Positions 34,470 to 43,716 of a stretch of 64,000 nucleotides of DNA are shown piece by piece; the stretch's first letter is position 1; every line of letters begins with the position of its first letter. Origin of the DNA: Synergistaceae bacterium UBA6083 (GTDB lineage: Bacteria; Synergistota; Synergistia; Synergistales; 79-D21). The position numbers were made by a program, and so were the translations under genes. The stretch is from positions 1 to 64,000 of the forward strand of contig DIXJ01000007.1 in assembly GCA_002436015.1 (NCBI GenBank), written 5' to 3'. The notes below the pieces were generated by a model that had not been told where the DNA came from, searched no databases, and saw only the letters and a program-made list of their open reading frames with translations.

Positions 34470-34778
34470 CTACATCATGCCCGGGAAACCCATGCCGCCA
34501 GTGACGCCGCTCATGCGCTCCCCTGCGATTTCCCGACTCTTACGGACCGCGTCGTTAACGGCCGCGACGATAAGATCCTCGAGCATTTCCGTGTCTTCCG
34601 GGTTGACGACTTCCTTCTCCAGATGGACAGCCAGGATGTCCCCCTGTCCGTTGACGGTGGCCTTTACCATGCCCCCTCCCGCCATTCCTTCTATCCGCTC
34701 GTTGGCCAGTTCTTCCTGGATTCGGGCCATGTCGGCCTGCATTTTTTGAGCTTGTTTCAGGATCTTGTCGAACTTCAC
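34470..34778 (-). CDS. ybaB: YbaB/EbfC nucleoid-associated protein
   Basis: A 102-residue DNA-binding dimer of the YbaB/EbfC family. The pattern MKFDKILKQAQKMQADMARIQEEL forms the N-terminal helix and GGGMVKATVNGQGDILAV the central sheet. The C-terminus is Met/Gly-rich (GVTGGMGFPGMM), which is common in the family. It lies directly upstream of recR in the same operon. Confidence 0.93.
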   Translation of the reverse strand: MKFDKILKQAQKMQADMARIQEELANERIEGMAGGGMVKATVNGQGDILAVHLEKEVVNPEDTEMLEDLIVAAVNDAVRKSREIAGERMSGVTGGMGFPGMM

Positions 34779-34804
34779 GCGAATTCCCTCCTTGTATGGC
34801 TTGC

Positions 34805-35269
34805 TTAATCGTGATGATAGGACGAACCCTTCAGGATTGAAAAGGCCCGGTACACCTGTTCAGCTAGAACGACAAGGCAGAGTTCGTGGGGAAATGTCAT
34901 CGGAGAGAGAGCCAGCATCTCGTCCGCCCTTTCCCGGACCCTGGATGAAACGCCGAATGCCCCACCCACCAGGAGGCATAGCCGCCCTTCCGACGACTCC
35001 ATTTTATTCGATAACCACCTTGCCAGGTTAACACTTGTCATCATTTTCCCATTTTCGTCAAGGAGAACGAGTGTATCCCGCGGGGAAACCATTCTGAGTA
35101 TTCTCTCCCCCTCTGCTTCGCGCATCGAATCGGGATCCTTGCCACGGCTTTCCTTGACGGTCTCGTGGAGAACCGGGCAGAATCGCGTAACACGTTTGAG
35201 GTAATCGGCGAAAACCTCACAGAGCCGTTCGGATTTCATCCGACCGACGCTGAGGAGCACGAGCTTCAC
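34805..35269 (-). CDS. rlmH: 23S rRNA pseudouridine-1915 N3-methyltransferase RlmH
   Basis: A 154-residue SPOUT methyltransferase acting on pseudouridine 1915 of 23S rRNA in assembled 70S ribosomes. LLDENGKMMTS near residues 74-84 and CLLVGGAFGV near 103-112 form the trefoil knot that binds S-adenosylmethionine. The C-terminus ends in ILKGSSYHHD, the expected Tyr-His tail. Its start overlaps the DUF951 stop by four bases. It modifies the same helix 69 that RluD-type synthases pseudouridylate, and such a synthase is also in this window. Confidence 0.95.
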   Translation of the reverse strand: MKLVLLSVGRMKSERLCEVFADYLKRVTRFCPVLHETVKESRGKDPDSMREAEGERILRMVSPRDTLVLLDENGKMMTSVNLARWLSNKMESSEGRLCLLVGGAFGVSSRVRERADEMLALSPMTFPHELCLVVLAEQVYRAFSILKGSSYHHD

Positions 35270-35460
35270 TGGCAGTTCTCGCGCGAACGAACTAGCCGTC
35301 GCAGCTCAAGCGGCTCAAAAAGCTTTTTCTTTCCGCACCCGAGGCACTCCAATTCGACGAAAGCCCCGATGGAGAGGATTCGCCACTTCTCGCTCCCGCA
35401 AGGGTGCTTTTTCCGGAGTTTCAGGATGACTCCGGGTTCAAAGGGATCGGTAAAACTCAC
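35266..35460 (-). CDS. DUF951 family small zinc-ribbon-like protein
   Basis: A 64-residue protein matching the DUF951 pattern: LRKKHPCGSEKWRILSIGA, then VELECLGCGKK. The three cysteines, one in HPCG and two in CLGC, suggest partial zinc binding. The function is unknown. It overlaps the V-ATPase D gene and rlmH by four bases at each end. Confidence 0.85.
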   Translation of the reverse strand: MSFTDPFEPGVILKLRKKHPCGSEKWRILSIGAFVELECLGCGKKKLFEPLELRRLVRSRENCQ

Positions 35461-36116
35461 AGGGAGGCTCCTTCGGCCCTGGAGGGTTCCTGTTTGCGAA
35501 GAGCCTTGGTCCGCAGCCGCTTGACGTTGAAAAGTTCCTGCCGCTCCCTTTCGGAGAGGATTTCCCGGATTCTCTTGAGGTCTTTTTCCAACGAAGGCAA
35601 CAAGAGGTGCTGGAGTGTATTGATTTTCTGGAGTGTCCTTTTCAGTTCCCGGCCAAGGGCTTGGAGCTTGGCCTTCTTGTTGATGAATTCCCAGACCAGG
35701 GACTTGCCTTCCTCGAGTGATTGAAGCAGGTCGTCCAGGTTCAGGGATGCCAGCGCCGGGTCATAGGCCAACCCCTCCGATTCTGCGGAAAGGCCTTCGT
35801 AGGGACTCTCAAACTGCGGATAGCGGCAACCCATGAGGACGTGGAATGCCGAGTTTATTTCGAGGGGTGGAGAAACAGGTTTCAGGACGCGGAGCGCGAA
35901 ATGTCCGTCAAAAATGCGAACGAGTGAATAGGAAAACGAAAGCTTCCCGCAAAGAGCCAAAAAGCGCTTTTCAAGTTCCCTGAAGAGTCGCCGATCCTCT
36001 TCGATCGCCCGGAGAAGGGCGTCCCTTTTTTTCTCCAGGAGCAGTTTCCCATACTGCACGACGACAATCTGCCGTCTTAGGGAAAGAAGTTGGTCTCTTG
36101 TCGGAGGCCTGCTCAT
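35457..36116 (-). CDS. atpD: V/A-type ATP synthase subunit D (central stalk)
   Basis: A 219-residue coiled-coil protein that forms the rotor axle through the A3B3 head. The N-terminal helix RDQLLSLRRQIVVVQYGKLLLEKKRDAL is the family signature, and a long C-terminal helix includes IREILSERERQELFNVKRLR. It is the last ATPase gene in the order I-K-E-C-F-A-B-D, just after subunit B. The length is normal. Confidence 0.94.
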   Translation of the reverse strand: MSRPPTRDQLLSLRRQIVVVQYGKLLLEKKRDALLRAIEEDRRLFRELEKRFLALCGKLSFSYSLVRIFDGHFALRVLKPVSPPLEINSAFHVLMGCRYPQFESPYEGLSAESEGLAYDPALASLNLDDLLQSLEEGKSLVWEFINKKAKLQALGRELKRTLQKINTLQHLLLPSLEKDLKRIREILSERERQELFNVKRLRTKALRKQEPSRAEGASL

Positions 36117-36119
36117 GGA

Positions 36120-37505
36120 CTAATCGTCCTTACCCCTGGCCATCCGGCTGGAAACGAGGTCATCCGGCAGCCTGTAAAGCTCGGAAACAGGAAGCACAGC
36201 CAGGGATTTCCAAGATTCTTCGAGGGAGGCCAGAAGGTCTCTCCTGGACTCTCCCTGGTTCACAAACTGCCTTTCGAAGGCCGAACCGAAACGGATATAG
36301 CGGTGTTCAAGGGGAGAGAGCCCTTCCTCCCCCACAATCAGCTTAAGGCGCTCGAGTTCCCGTGCACGGGCATATGCAGCGTATAACTGGTCTGCCATCG
36401 CTCGGTGCTCGGGTACGGTACGTCCCTTTCCTATCCCCTTGTTCATCAGCCGGCTCAGGCTGGGAAGAACGTTTACCGGGGGATAGATACCCCGGTCGTG
36501 AAGGTTCCGGTCCAGGACAATTTGCCCTTCCGTAATGTAGCCCGAAAGGTCGACGACAGGATGTGTCATGTCATCGTCAGGCATCGTAATGATGGGAATT
36601 TGCGTGATGCTCCCCGCACATCCGTGCACGCAGCCCGCCCGTTCATAGAGGCTGGCGAGGTCGGAGTACATGTAGCCCGGGAAACCCCGTCTACCTGGAA
36701 CTTCCTCTCGCGCGGCGCTGATTTCCCGCAGGGCTTCACAATAATGGAGCATGTCCGTCATCACGACGAGGACGTCATATCCTTTCTCGAAGGCGAAATA
36801 TTCGGCCACGCTTAAGGCCATCCTGGGTGTCAGGAGGCGTTCAACCGCGGAATCGCTTGCCAGGTTGATAAAAAAGACGCCATTGTTCAGGGCTCCGGTT
36901 TTCTCGAAATCGTCGAGGAAATACCCGGCTTCGCGGGCCGTTATGCCGATAGCAGCAAAAACGACGACGAAAGAGGTTTCTTTCCCCGGAACGCTTGCCT
37001 GCCGTACGATCTGGGCCGCCAAGCGGTTTGCCGGAAGCCCGGCACCGGAAAAGATGGGAAGTTTCTGCCCCCTGACCAGCGTATTCATGAGGTCGATCGT
37101 CGAGATGCCTGTCTCGACAAAGGCATTGGGGCTTGTACGGGCGACCGGGTTGAGGGGCAATCCATTAACCGGGATGGTTTTCTCGACAAAAGCGAGGGGG
37201 GTCCCGTCCACAGGCCGTCCCCGTCCATCCAGGACCCGGCCCAGGAGGGAAATCCCTACGGGAATGCGGACGATATCCCTCTCAAGCCAGACTGTCGTTC
37301 CACCTGAATGGAGTCCCATTGTTCCCTCGAAAACCTGGATGGCGCAGAGATCCCCGTCTACCTGGAGTACCTGCCCTGTCCTCAAGCCATCGGGCGTTTC
37401 GATCAGGACCCGTTCCCCGAACCCCGCTTCACGGACGCCGGAAACAAGAAGCAGCGGTCCGACGATTCCCTTTACGGATCCGTATCCTTCCCTGTAGAGA
37501 TTCAT
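36120..37505 (-). CDS. atpB: V/A-type ATP synthase subunit B (non-catalytic)
   Basis: A 461-residue regulatory subunit of the A3B3 head. It has the beta-barrel N-terminus, a degenerate nucleotide-binding domain without a P-loop (PIFSGAGLPANRLAAQI in its place), and a helical C-terminus. GYMYSDLASLYERAGC is a conserved B-subunit segment. It overlaps atpA by four bases and leads directly into atpD. Confidence 0.96.
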   Translation of the reverse strand: MNLYREGYGSVKGIVGPLLLVSGVREAGFGERVLIETPDGLRTGQVLQVDGDLCAIQVFEGTMGLHSGGTTVWLERDIVRIPVGISLLGRVLDGRGRPVDGTPLAFVEKTIPVNGLPLNPVARTSPNAFVETGISTIDLMNTLVRGQKLPIFSGAGLPANRLAAQIVRQASVPGKETSFVVVFAAIGITAREAGYFLDDFEKTGALNNGVFFINLASDSAVERLLTPRMALSVAEYFAFEKGYDVLVVMTDMLHYCEALREISAAREEVPGRRGFPGYMYSDLASLYERAGCVHGCAGSITQIPIITMPDDDMTHPVVDLSGYITEGQIVLDRNLHDRGIYPPVNVLPSLSRLMNKGIGKGRTVPEHRAMADQLYAAYARARELERLKLIVGEEGLSPLEHRYIRFGSAFERQFVNQGESRRDLLASLEESWKSLAVLPVSELYRLPDDLVSSRMARGKDD

Positions 37506-39262
37506 CTGACCACCACCTCGATCCTGTCAAGGCTTTCCTTCGTCTCATCGAGCCACCGGGCGGCAAACTCGGGAAAGTCTGTGTCCGGGGTTCCCCTTAG
37601 TCTGAGCAAGCCAGCCCTTAAGGGAATTTCGGAGAATTGTTCGAAAATCAAGCCTTCTTTCAGGCGTTCGGAGACAAAGACATCAAGTGCCCTTAAGGTC
37701 TCGAGCAATCCCTTCATTTTCGCGAGGGAACAAAAAGCGTCAATATTGTCAAACGCGTTTTGCTGAAGGTATACGACGCGAAACAGCTCAGAAAGGTTTA
37801 AGGTCCACTTATCCTGTTCGGAAAGCCCGTCCCGTCCCACGAGCTGGACCAATTCCAGCAGGGATTTTTCCTGGGAAAGGGTTTCGGAAAGGAAGAGACG
37901 CAAGCGAGACCACTCTTCTCCCAACTTTTCCGCGAACATCCCCGCGAGCGATTCGTCATAGAGAGTGTAGCTGTTCTGCCAGTTTATCGCAGGGAAATGC
38001 CTCTGCTGGGCGAGAGACTTGTCGAGAGCCCAGAATGTCCCGGACAATCGCAGGCTCGACTGGGTAACCGGTTCCGAAAAGTCTCCCCCGGGAGGGCTTA
38101 CCGCGTTGATGACCGAAATCGAACCTTCCTGTCCTGCTTTACCGAGAGTCGTGATCCTGCCGGCTCTTTCGTAATACTGGGCGAGACGTGTTCCGAGGTA
38201 GGCGGGGTATCCTTCTTCCCCCGGCATTTCCTCCAACCTTCCTCCGATCTCGCGTAAAGCTTCCGCCCACCTTGAGGTCGAGTCCGCCATGATGGCCACG
38301 GCATACCCCATGTCCCTGTAAAACTCCGCGATCGTCATTCCAAGGTAGATGCTGGCTTCACGTGCGGCTACCGGCATGTTGGAAGTGTTGGCAACCAGGA
38401 CCATCCGCTCCATGAGCGGGATATTGTGGTAAGGGTCCATGAGAGTGGGGAACTCCTCAAGGACTTCGGTCATCTCGTTTCCCCGCTCTCCGCAACCGAT
38501 GTAGACGATGACGTCGGCATTGCACCATTTTGCCAGGGATTGCTGCGTCACTGTTTTTCCGGTCCCGAATCCTCCGGGTATAACCGCTGCCCCGCCAAGG
38601 GCCATGGGGAAAAGCGTGTCGAGGATGCGCTGTCCTGTCATGAGCGGCCTGTTGAAAGGCAGCCTTGAGGCAAAGGGGCGACTCCGCCTGACTTCCCAAC
38701 GGTGCGATAAAGTGATTTCGCGCCCGTCCTCGAAACGGCATACAGGTTCGCGGAGCTTCATTTCCCCGGGCGGGGCAATCCAGTCTATTCGCCCCGGGAG
38801 GCTATTGGGGGGCAGCAGGACCTTGTGCAGGATACGGGTCCCTTCTGGAAGCGTGCCGAGGGTTTCCCCTGGACGGATTGTGTCGCCAAGGCCGGCCTGG
38901 GGAGAAAAATTCCACTCCCGGCTTTCGTCGAGCGTCCCGATGTTTGCCCCCCGGCCTATATAGATGCCTTCCTCGCGGAGTCGTGCCAGAGGACGGCCGA
39001 TCCCGTCGAGAACGCTTCCTAAAAGGCCGGGTCCTAGTTCGACGGAGAGAAGTTCGCCGGAAAAAACGACCGGTTCGCCGACTCTCATCCCTGAGGTTTC
39101 CTCATACACCTGGATGTCGGCGGCCCCGCTCCGAATCCGTATGACCTCTCCCAAGAGAGATTCTCGTCCCGCATGGACGATTTCGAACATCCGTACGGGA
39201 AAATTTATGGCCGCTCGCACAACGGGTCCCGAGATTCCGATGACGCTACCGGTCTTGTTCAT
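37502..39262 (-). CDS. atpA: V/A-type ATP synthase subunit A (catalytic)
   Basis: A 586-residue catalytic subunit that makes or hydrolyses ATP. The P-loop GFGTGKT is at residues 231-237. The non-homologous bulge region that distinguishes A subunits from F-type beta lies near 110-190. GCGERGNEMTEVLEEFP follows and carries the catalytic Glu. The length matches the archaeal/bacterial V-type. The start follows subunit F after nine bases. Confidence 0.96.
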   Translation of the reverse strand: MNKTGSVIGISGPVVRAAINFPVRMFEIVHAGRESLLGEVIRIRSGAADIQVYEETSGMRVGEPVVFSGELLSVELGPGLLGSVLDGIGRPLARLREEGIYIGRGANIGTLDESREWNFSPQAGLGDTIRPGETLGTLPEGTRILHKVLLPPNSLPGRIDWIAPPGEMKLREPVCRFEDGREITLSHRWEVRRSRPFASRLPFNRPLMTGQRILDTLFPMALGGAAVIPGGFGTGKTVTQQSLAKWCNADVIVYIGCGERGNEMTEVLEEFPTLMDPYHNIPLMERMVLVANTSNMPVAAREASIYLGMTIAEFYRDMGYAVAIMADSTSRWAEALREIGGRLEEMPGEEGYPAYLGTRLAQYYERAGRITTLGKAGQEGSISVINAVSPPGGDFSEPVTQSSLRLSGTFWALDKSLAQQRHFPAINWQNSYTLYDESLAGMFAEKLGEEWSRLRLFLSETLSQEKSLLELVQLVGRDGLSEQDKWTLNLSELFRVVYLQQNAFDNIDAFCSLAKMKGLLETLRALDVFVSERLKEGLIFEQFSEIPLRAGLLRLRGTPDTDFPEFAARWLDETKESLDRIEVVVR

Positions 39263-39271
39263 GCCCTCACC

Positions 39272-39541
39272 TCAACCAAGCGAAGATTTCAGGCCTGGAA
39301 AGGTTATCCAGACCGGTTTTTGCATTTTTACAAGGCGCAACCTGATAAAATCGGGAACTTTATTGAACCACTCCTGCTCGACGATTACGAGAGAGACGTT
39401 TCCTTCAAGAAACGTCTTCATGATTTCCCCCAGGGCGGAAGGATCTTCACAGACGAGTCGCTCGAATCCCATTAATGCCCAAAGGTCAACAAATACCTGT
39501 TCCCCCAGGACAATGACTCTTTCCGCATGTTGGGCTGTCAT
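39272..39541 (-). CDS. atpF: V/A-type ATP synthase subunit F
   Basis: An 89-residue central-stalk subunit. The frame is open further upstream, but the ATG at 39541 overlaps the subunit C stop (ATGA) and gives a normal N-terminus, MTAQHAERVIVLGEQVFV. The alternating strand-helix pattern ends in VKMQKPVWITFPGL. Sequence conservation is low in this family. The call rests on size, fold pattern and position between C and A. Confidence 0.85.
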   Translation of the reverse strand: MTAQHAERVIVLGEQVFVDLWALMGFERLVCEDPSALGEIMKTFLEGNVSLVIVEQEWFNKVPDFIRLRLVKMQKPVWITFPGLKSSLG

Positions 39542-40602
39542 GCGGGACGCTCCCCACCTGTGACATCGATGAGCCGCCGGGAAATCTCTGCAGGCGGATG
39601 TCCCAATGCCAGTCCCACTGCGAGTATGTTGAGGTTCTGCCATTCCAGGAGCAGGTGTGAGAGGTAGGAGACAGCGACCTCGAACCCAAGGAGATTCCTG
39701 CGGTAAAGGAAAGATTGCCAGCGCCAGAAGGCCGTGTTGAATTCCCCTTGGAGGGTTCTGGCCGATCCCTCTTCGAGACTTGCTCCCGGGATTTCCCTCA
39801 TCCAGGGAGTGCCGTCGACAAGGGAACTGATAGTAGAGGAAGTCTCAAGTCGTGTTGCAGAAAGCCATTTGCCGAATGGAAGAAAGGGAATGGCCTCATT
39901 TGTGTTGTTCTCTCTTTCCCGGTGGTTCCTGAACCAGATCCCAATGTTCCAAAGGTCGACCGATCGCCCCATGACTTCAATGGCCGTGTCGCTGCCCGAA
40001 CCGCGGATCTTTCCGAAGAGGTCGTTGAGATAGGCAAGAAAAGCCGTCAGAAGTTGCCGTTCCGCAAAGGGGAGAGATTTGCCTGCTTGTCGTGCTTCCA
40101 GGGCTTCCCCCAGTGCGAGGGCAAGAGGGTCCCCGTTGGCCAGGCATTTTTCCCGGGCATCCAGGACCGAGTTTGCGGTCCAAAGGGCCCCGAAAAAATC
40201 CGTCCCGAGTTCGCCATAGGCATGCCAGCTTGGGCTCTTTACGGGATCGCGGCCCAGGGAAAGCCCGCGTAAAACCAGGCGGCAATTATGGAGGTCTGAT
40301 CGGGTTGTCACGACCTTCATCAGTTCTCGGGGTTCTCCCTGGGCCAGGGAGACCGTCGAGCGGATCCGTTCCGCCACCCCGAGAGAAACTGCCATCTCGA
40401 TACGAGCGAGAGGAGAGGTTTCCAGGGATACAAGGTGGGCGCGATAGCTCTCGGCATAGGTTGAATCGAGAAGAAAAAGCTCCAGTTCCCGGATCGTTCC
40501 GGCCGAAAGCCGGCTAAGGTCACGAGGCTGGATAAATGAAGTCAACCTGGCCCGAAGCCGGGCGTTAAGATAGCCGTAATTCTGTGAGAGGTTCCTGGAC
40601 AT
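39538..40602 (-). CDS. atpC: V/A-type ATP synthase subunit C
   Basis: A 354-residue subunit that couples the central stalk to the membrane rotor ring (homologue of V-ATPase subunit d). The N-terminus SQNYGYLNARLRA is the family signature. The rest is helical, with short conserved stretches such as NCRLVLRGL near 116-124. It overlaps subunit E by 38 bases at its start and subunit F by four bases at its end. Confidence 0.92.
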   Translation of the reverse strand: MSRNLSQNYGYLNARLRARLTSFIQPRDLSRLSAGTIRELELFLLDSTYAESYRAHLVSLETSPLARIEMAVSLGVAERIRSTVSLAQGEPRELMKVVTTRSDLHNCRLVLRGLSLGRDPVKSPSWHAYGELGTDFFGALWTANSVLDAREKCLANGDPLALALGEALEARQAGKSLPFAERQLLTAFLAYLNDLFGKIRGSGSDTAIEVMGRSVDLWNIGIWFRNHRERENNTNEAIPFLPFGKWLSATRLETSSTISSLVDGTPWMREIPGASLEEGSARTLQGEFNTAFWRWQSFLYRRNLLGFEVAVSYLSHLLLEWQNLNILAVGLALGHPPAEISRRLIDVTGGERPA

Positions 40603-41221
40603 CGCTAACGAGACCAGCCAACCGCCCGGAAAGGTTTTCCACCATCATCGGCTTCAACCTCTCCCAGCGAGTTCGCAGGGAGTTGTCGACCAGATGCGTG
40701 CCGCATTCCGCGTCCAGTGCCATGACGCCTCCCATTTCCAAATCGGCGGTTTCCTCGATCCGGGCAATCCGTGGATCTTCCTCGAGAAGAACGGCCTCCC
40801 CCTCGCATACACGAAGGATTGCTTTCGGGGCTCCGAGGGCGTCCAGGGCCTCCCGGGCCAAATCATTAAGGACAGGCCCATAAGTTTCCCGGTTTGAGCG
40901 GAGGGATGTGACCCGTTCCACGACACGTTCTTCCAGCCGGTCAGTTATCTCGCTTATGGTGTTGAGGACGCGGGTACGCAATTCCCGGAAGGCTGATTGC
41001 CTGGCCAGCGCGAGTTCTTTCTCGAACTCGACCGCCTGCTTTTCGCGAATACGCTGGACCTTTGTCTCGACCTCTATCCTCCGGGTGGCGATGAGCGCGG
41101 AAAAATCCTTCTCGAAACGCTCTTTCAGCGCTTCGAGCTTTCTGCCGTATTCGTCCTGAAGAGCGCGCTTGAAGGACTCGAGCGCCTCCCTTTCATCCCC
41201 GGCGAGATTACGGAAACCCAT
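40565..41221 (-). CDS. atpE: V/A-type ATP synthase subunit E (peripheral stalk)
   Basis: A 218-residue peripheral stalk protein. The N-terminal half is a long charged helix predicted to form a coiled coil with the G/H partner. The C-terminal globular domain contains EADDLEMGGVMAL-like strands (ETADLEMGGVMALDAECGTHLVDNS). Its ribosome-binding site is weak. The gene lies 13 bases after the proteolipid gene. Confidence 0.9.
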   Translation of the reverse strand: MGFRNLAGDEREALESFKRALQDEYGRKLEALKERFEKDFSALIATRRIEVETKVQRIREKQAVEFEKELALARQSAFRELRTRVLNTISEITDRLEERVVERVTSLRSNRETYGPVLNDLAREALDALGAPKAILRVCEGEAVLLEEDPRIARIEETADLEMGGVMALDAECGTHLVDNSLRTRWERLKPMMVENLSGRLAGLVSDVQEPLTELRLS

Positions 41222-41234
41222 GGAAGTGACAGTT

Positions 41235-41453
41235 TCAGGCGAGTTGGAGAATCATCATGATCGCGACGACGAAACCGAGAATGACAATCGTCTCAGGAAT
41301 CGCCTCCATGATGATCATCGTTCCGGAGGTTTCCGGTTTTTCCGCCACCGTACCGGCGCCTGCCGAGCCAATCTTGGCCTGGGCGTAGGCTGTTGCCATG
41401 GCGGGGATTCCGATTGCGAGAGAAGCGGCAAGGGCTAACAGGGCTTTTTCCAA
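41235..41453 (-). CDS. atpK: V/A-type ATP synthase subunit K (proteolipid c subunit)
   Basis: A 72-residue two-helix hairpin that forms the rotor ring. Helix 1 covers residues 4-28 and helix 2 44-70, with Glu54 in EAIPET as the ion-binding carboxylate. Pro17 and Thr21 sit where sodium-binding c subunits usually have Pro and Gln. The residues after Glu54 are Thr-Ile instead of Ser-Thr. The full sodium signature is therefore incomplete and ion specificity is open. A TTG start follows AGGAGGAG and overlaps the end of subunit I. Confidence 0.93.
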   Translation of the reverse strand: MEKALLALAASLAIGIPAMATAYAQAKIGSAGAGTVAEKPETSGTMIIMEAIPETIVILGFVVAIMMILQLA

Positions 41454-43348
41454 GAGAATCTCCTCCTCGAGAAGGGGCGGAATTCCTTACCGCCTCCTTG
41501 ATAGAACTTGCTGAAAAATTCGACGTAATGCAGACGGGCGGAATGCAGCCCGGATCCACCGATCGCAAGGACAAAATTCAGGATGTGGATGATGAGGGCC
41601 ATCAGGATACCGAGAAAGGATAAGCCGAGGACGTCGACGAAGCGGGTTGCCACGATCGCGAGGATTGCCGATGAAAGACCGATGGCTGCGATTCGGACAT
41701 AACTCAGTACATTGCCGAGTGCGCTGAAGGTTTCGATGACCCCCCCGAGTTTCCCTCCCGCCAGCAAGAGGGCGGTTCCGATGACGAGAAAGCTGATATT
41801 GAGGGAGAAAAAAGGCCTCGGCATGTTGAGGCGCACGATTAAAAGAAGCCCGACGAGGGAAAGCAGGACGATCAGGGAACCAAGGCGCTCCATCCAGAGG
41901 TGTCGGTGTTTTTTGCGCACTCCTTCCAGGAATCCGAGGAAAAGCCCGATAGAAACATGAGCGACTCCGAGGGCGATGGAGAAGATCAATACCGGAAGGA
42001 CCGCATGCGAGCGTTCGACCCATAACGGTTCCATGTGAAAAAGACGGTGTCCGAGATCACCGAAAAACTCTCCAAAGGTGATCCCCCAGGCAATGCTCCA
42101 GCCGCAAACCCAAATCAGGATCTTGCCAACGGGTGGCAGGAGCGAGTGGCTTTTATTCCGTGAAAGCCAAAGCCCGAGAAGTCCGATAAGGATACCGTAA
42201 CCGGCGTCTCCGACCATGCAGCCGGAGAAAAAGGGAAAGAAGATGGCCACGAGGGTTGTCGGGTCCACGCCCTTGTAAAGGGGATGAGGCATCAGCTTCA
42301 GGAGGATTTCAAACGGGCGGGTCGCAGCAGGGTTGCACAGAAGCGCAGGGACGCGATGCCACTCTTCGGAGGACGGATACCGCCACTGGATAAGGATCGC
42401 ATCACCGAAACGGGTTTTCAGCAAGTTGACGAGAGCTTCGAGGGAATCGGCCGGAATCCATCCTTCAATTAAAAAAGTTTCGCCCCGTGTCAGGCTTCTT
42501 GATTCCACCAGGGTCTCCTCAAGTTTTTCATCGAGGAGAATGTAAAGCGAAGCTAACCGGGGTCCCCAATCGTCCCTGGCCCTGGAGATTTCGTCCGAGA
42601 GTGCCTCCAGGCGGTTTCCCGTTTCTTTAAGCCCTTCTTCAACGGCGAAAAGCGTTTCACGCGTCCTGTTGCGGTGAAATCCTTCCGGGGCCTTCCAGGG
42701 CACGGTCCCCTGGAGCCGCATGAGTTCCTCGACGTCCGCCGCAAAGGCGCTTTCCACGCTGAGTGCGAGGACCGCTTGTCCCTTGTCCGTGTTTAGAAGG
42801 TGAAATCGCAGGGCATCTCGCGATTCGGTGTCCTCTGATGATTTCTTCTGTATCCTGCCCCTGACGGCGGACAGGGTTTTCTGGATGACAGAGTCCTTCA
42901 CCCACCAGAGGGTCAGGTTCCTATCCGAAGAGTCTTCCGAGGAGACGAAGGGAATAAAGTGGAAAACAACCTGATGGGCTTTTTTCAGGTCGGCCAGGGA
43001 AACCGCAAGGCGGCGTTTTTCTTCAAGGAGCGCGGCAAGCCGCTGGCGAAAGGAATCCAGGCTCCTGTCGATTTCGCCGACGACTCCCTCAATTCCGAGG
43101 TCAACCCGCTCTCTTGCCGCATCGAGAGATTCATCGGTGAGAGAGGGCCAGTCTTTCCACTCCAAACCCTCAAGCATGCCTAGGACTTTAGCCCGGGTGA
43201 ATTTCAGGACCTCTTCTTCTTCGGACGGGGGGGTCGGTTCCACCGGATTGACGACGTGAAGGAGCCCAAAATCGTGCAGGGTTTCTACGACCTCGGATCT
43301 CTTTGGGGTCAAACCCCACACGGCAAGCCTCAGCATTTCACGTATCAA
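41435..43348 (-). CDS. atpI: V/A-type ATP synthase subunit I (membrane stator, a subunit)
   Basis: A 637-residue membrane protein. The N-terminal 320 residues are soluble and coiled-coil rich. The C-terminal half has about seven or eight transmembrane helices, with FFSGCMVGDAGYG near the first and an essential Arg expected in the later helices. I chose a TTG start at 43348 because GGGAGGGGG lies seven bases upstream and the codon overlaps the preceding stop (TTGA). The longer frame to 43384 overlaps the upstream gene by 40 bases. Confidence 0.93.
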   Translation of the reverse strand: MIREMLRLAVWGLTPKRSEVVETLHDFGLLHVVNPVEPTPPSEEEEVLKFTRAKVLGMLEGLEWKDWPSLTDESLDAARERVDLGIEGVVGEIDRSLDSFRQRLAALLEEKRRLAVSLADLKKAHQVVFHFIPFVSSEDSSDRNLTLWWVKDSVIQKTLSAVRGRIQKKSSEDTESRDALRFHLLNTDKGQAVLALSVESAFAADVEELMRLQGTVPWKAPEGFHRNRTRETLFAVEEGLKETGNRLEALSDEISRARDDWGPRLASLYILLDEKLEETLVESRSLTRGETFLIEGWIPADSLEALVNLLKTRFGDAILIQWRYPSSEEWHRVPALLCNPAATRPFEILLKLMPHPLYKGVDPTTLVAIFFPFFSGCMVGDAGYGILIGLLGLWLSRNKSHSLLPPVGKILIWVCGWSIAWGITFGEFFGDLGHRLFHMEPLWVERSHAVLPVLIFSIALGVAHVSIGLFLGFLEGVRKKHRHLWMERLGSLIVLLSLVGLLLIVRLNMPRPFFSLNISFLVIGTALLLAGGKLGGVIETFSALGNVLSYVRIAAIGLSSAILAIVATRFVDVLGLSFLGILMALIIHILNFVLAIGGSGLHSARLHYVEFFSKFYQGGGKEFRPFSRRRFSWKKPC

Positions 43349-43716
43349 CGGGGCGCCCCCTCCCCAACCCGGCTGGTGGGGCAAAGAAGGTCAATGCTTT
43401 CCAGGGTCAGATCTTCAAGGATGGCTTCCCTGTTGAATCCGGAAAGGAAGGTTTGGAAACGGCGGTCGAGGACCTCCTGCACCGATCCCATGACCCGGTC
43501 TCGGTGCGCTTTCATGGTTTTCTGCTCTCCATGGGCCTGTAACAAGGTGTTGGTTTCCATTTTGTCGAGACGCTCGACAACCTCGTCCCGGCGAGCCTCA
43601 AGTTTCGATTCCTCCTGCAAAAAAGAGGCCTCCAGTTCCCTCCTGTAGGCCTCTATCTCAGATTCCGCAGGCCAGGTCTTCGCCGGCTTGCCTTTCTTTT
43701 CACTCGTTTCCGCCAT
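43345..43716 (-). CDS. Coiled-coil protein, candidate V-ATPase subunit G/H
   Basis: A 123-residue, highly charged helical protein with heptad-like spacing from about 17 to 95. Archaeal and bacterial V-ATPase operons normally carry a small coiled-coil peripheral-stalk gene just before subunit I, and this gene has that position, size and composition. The identity rests on context, because H/G subunits share little sequence. It overlaps the CBS gene by 17 bases and subunit I by four. Confidence 0.65.
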   Translation of the reverse strand: MAETSEKKGKPAKTWPAESEIEAYRRELEASFLQEESKLEARRDEVVERLDKMETNTLLQAHGEQKTMKAHRDRVMGSVQEVLDRRFQTFLSGFNREAILEDLTLESIDLLCPTSRVGEGAPR

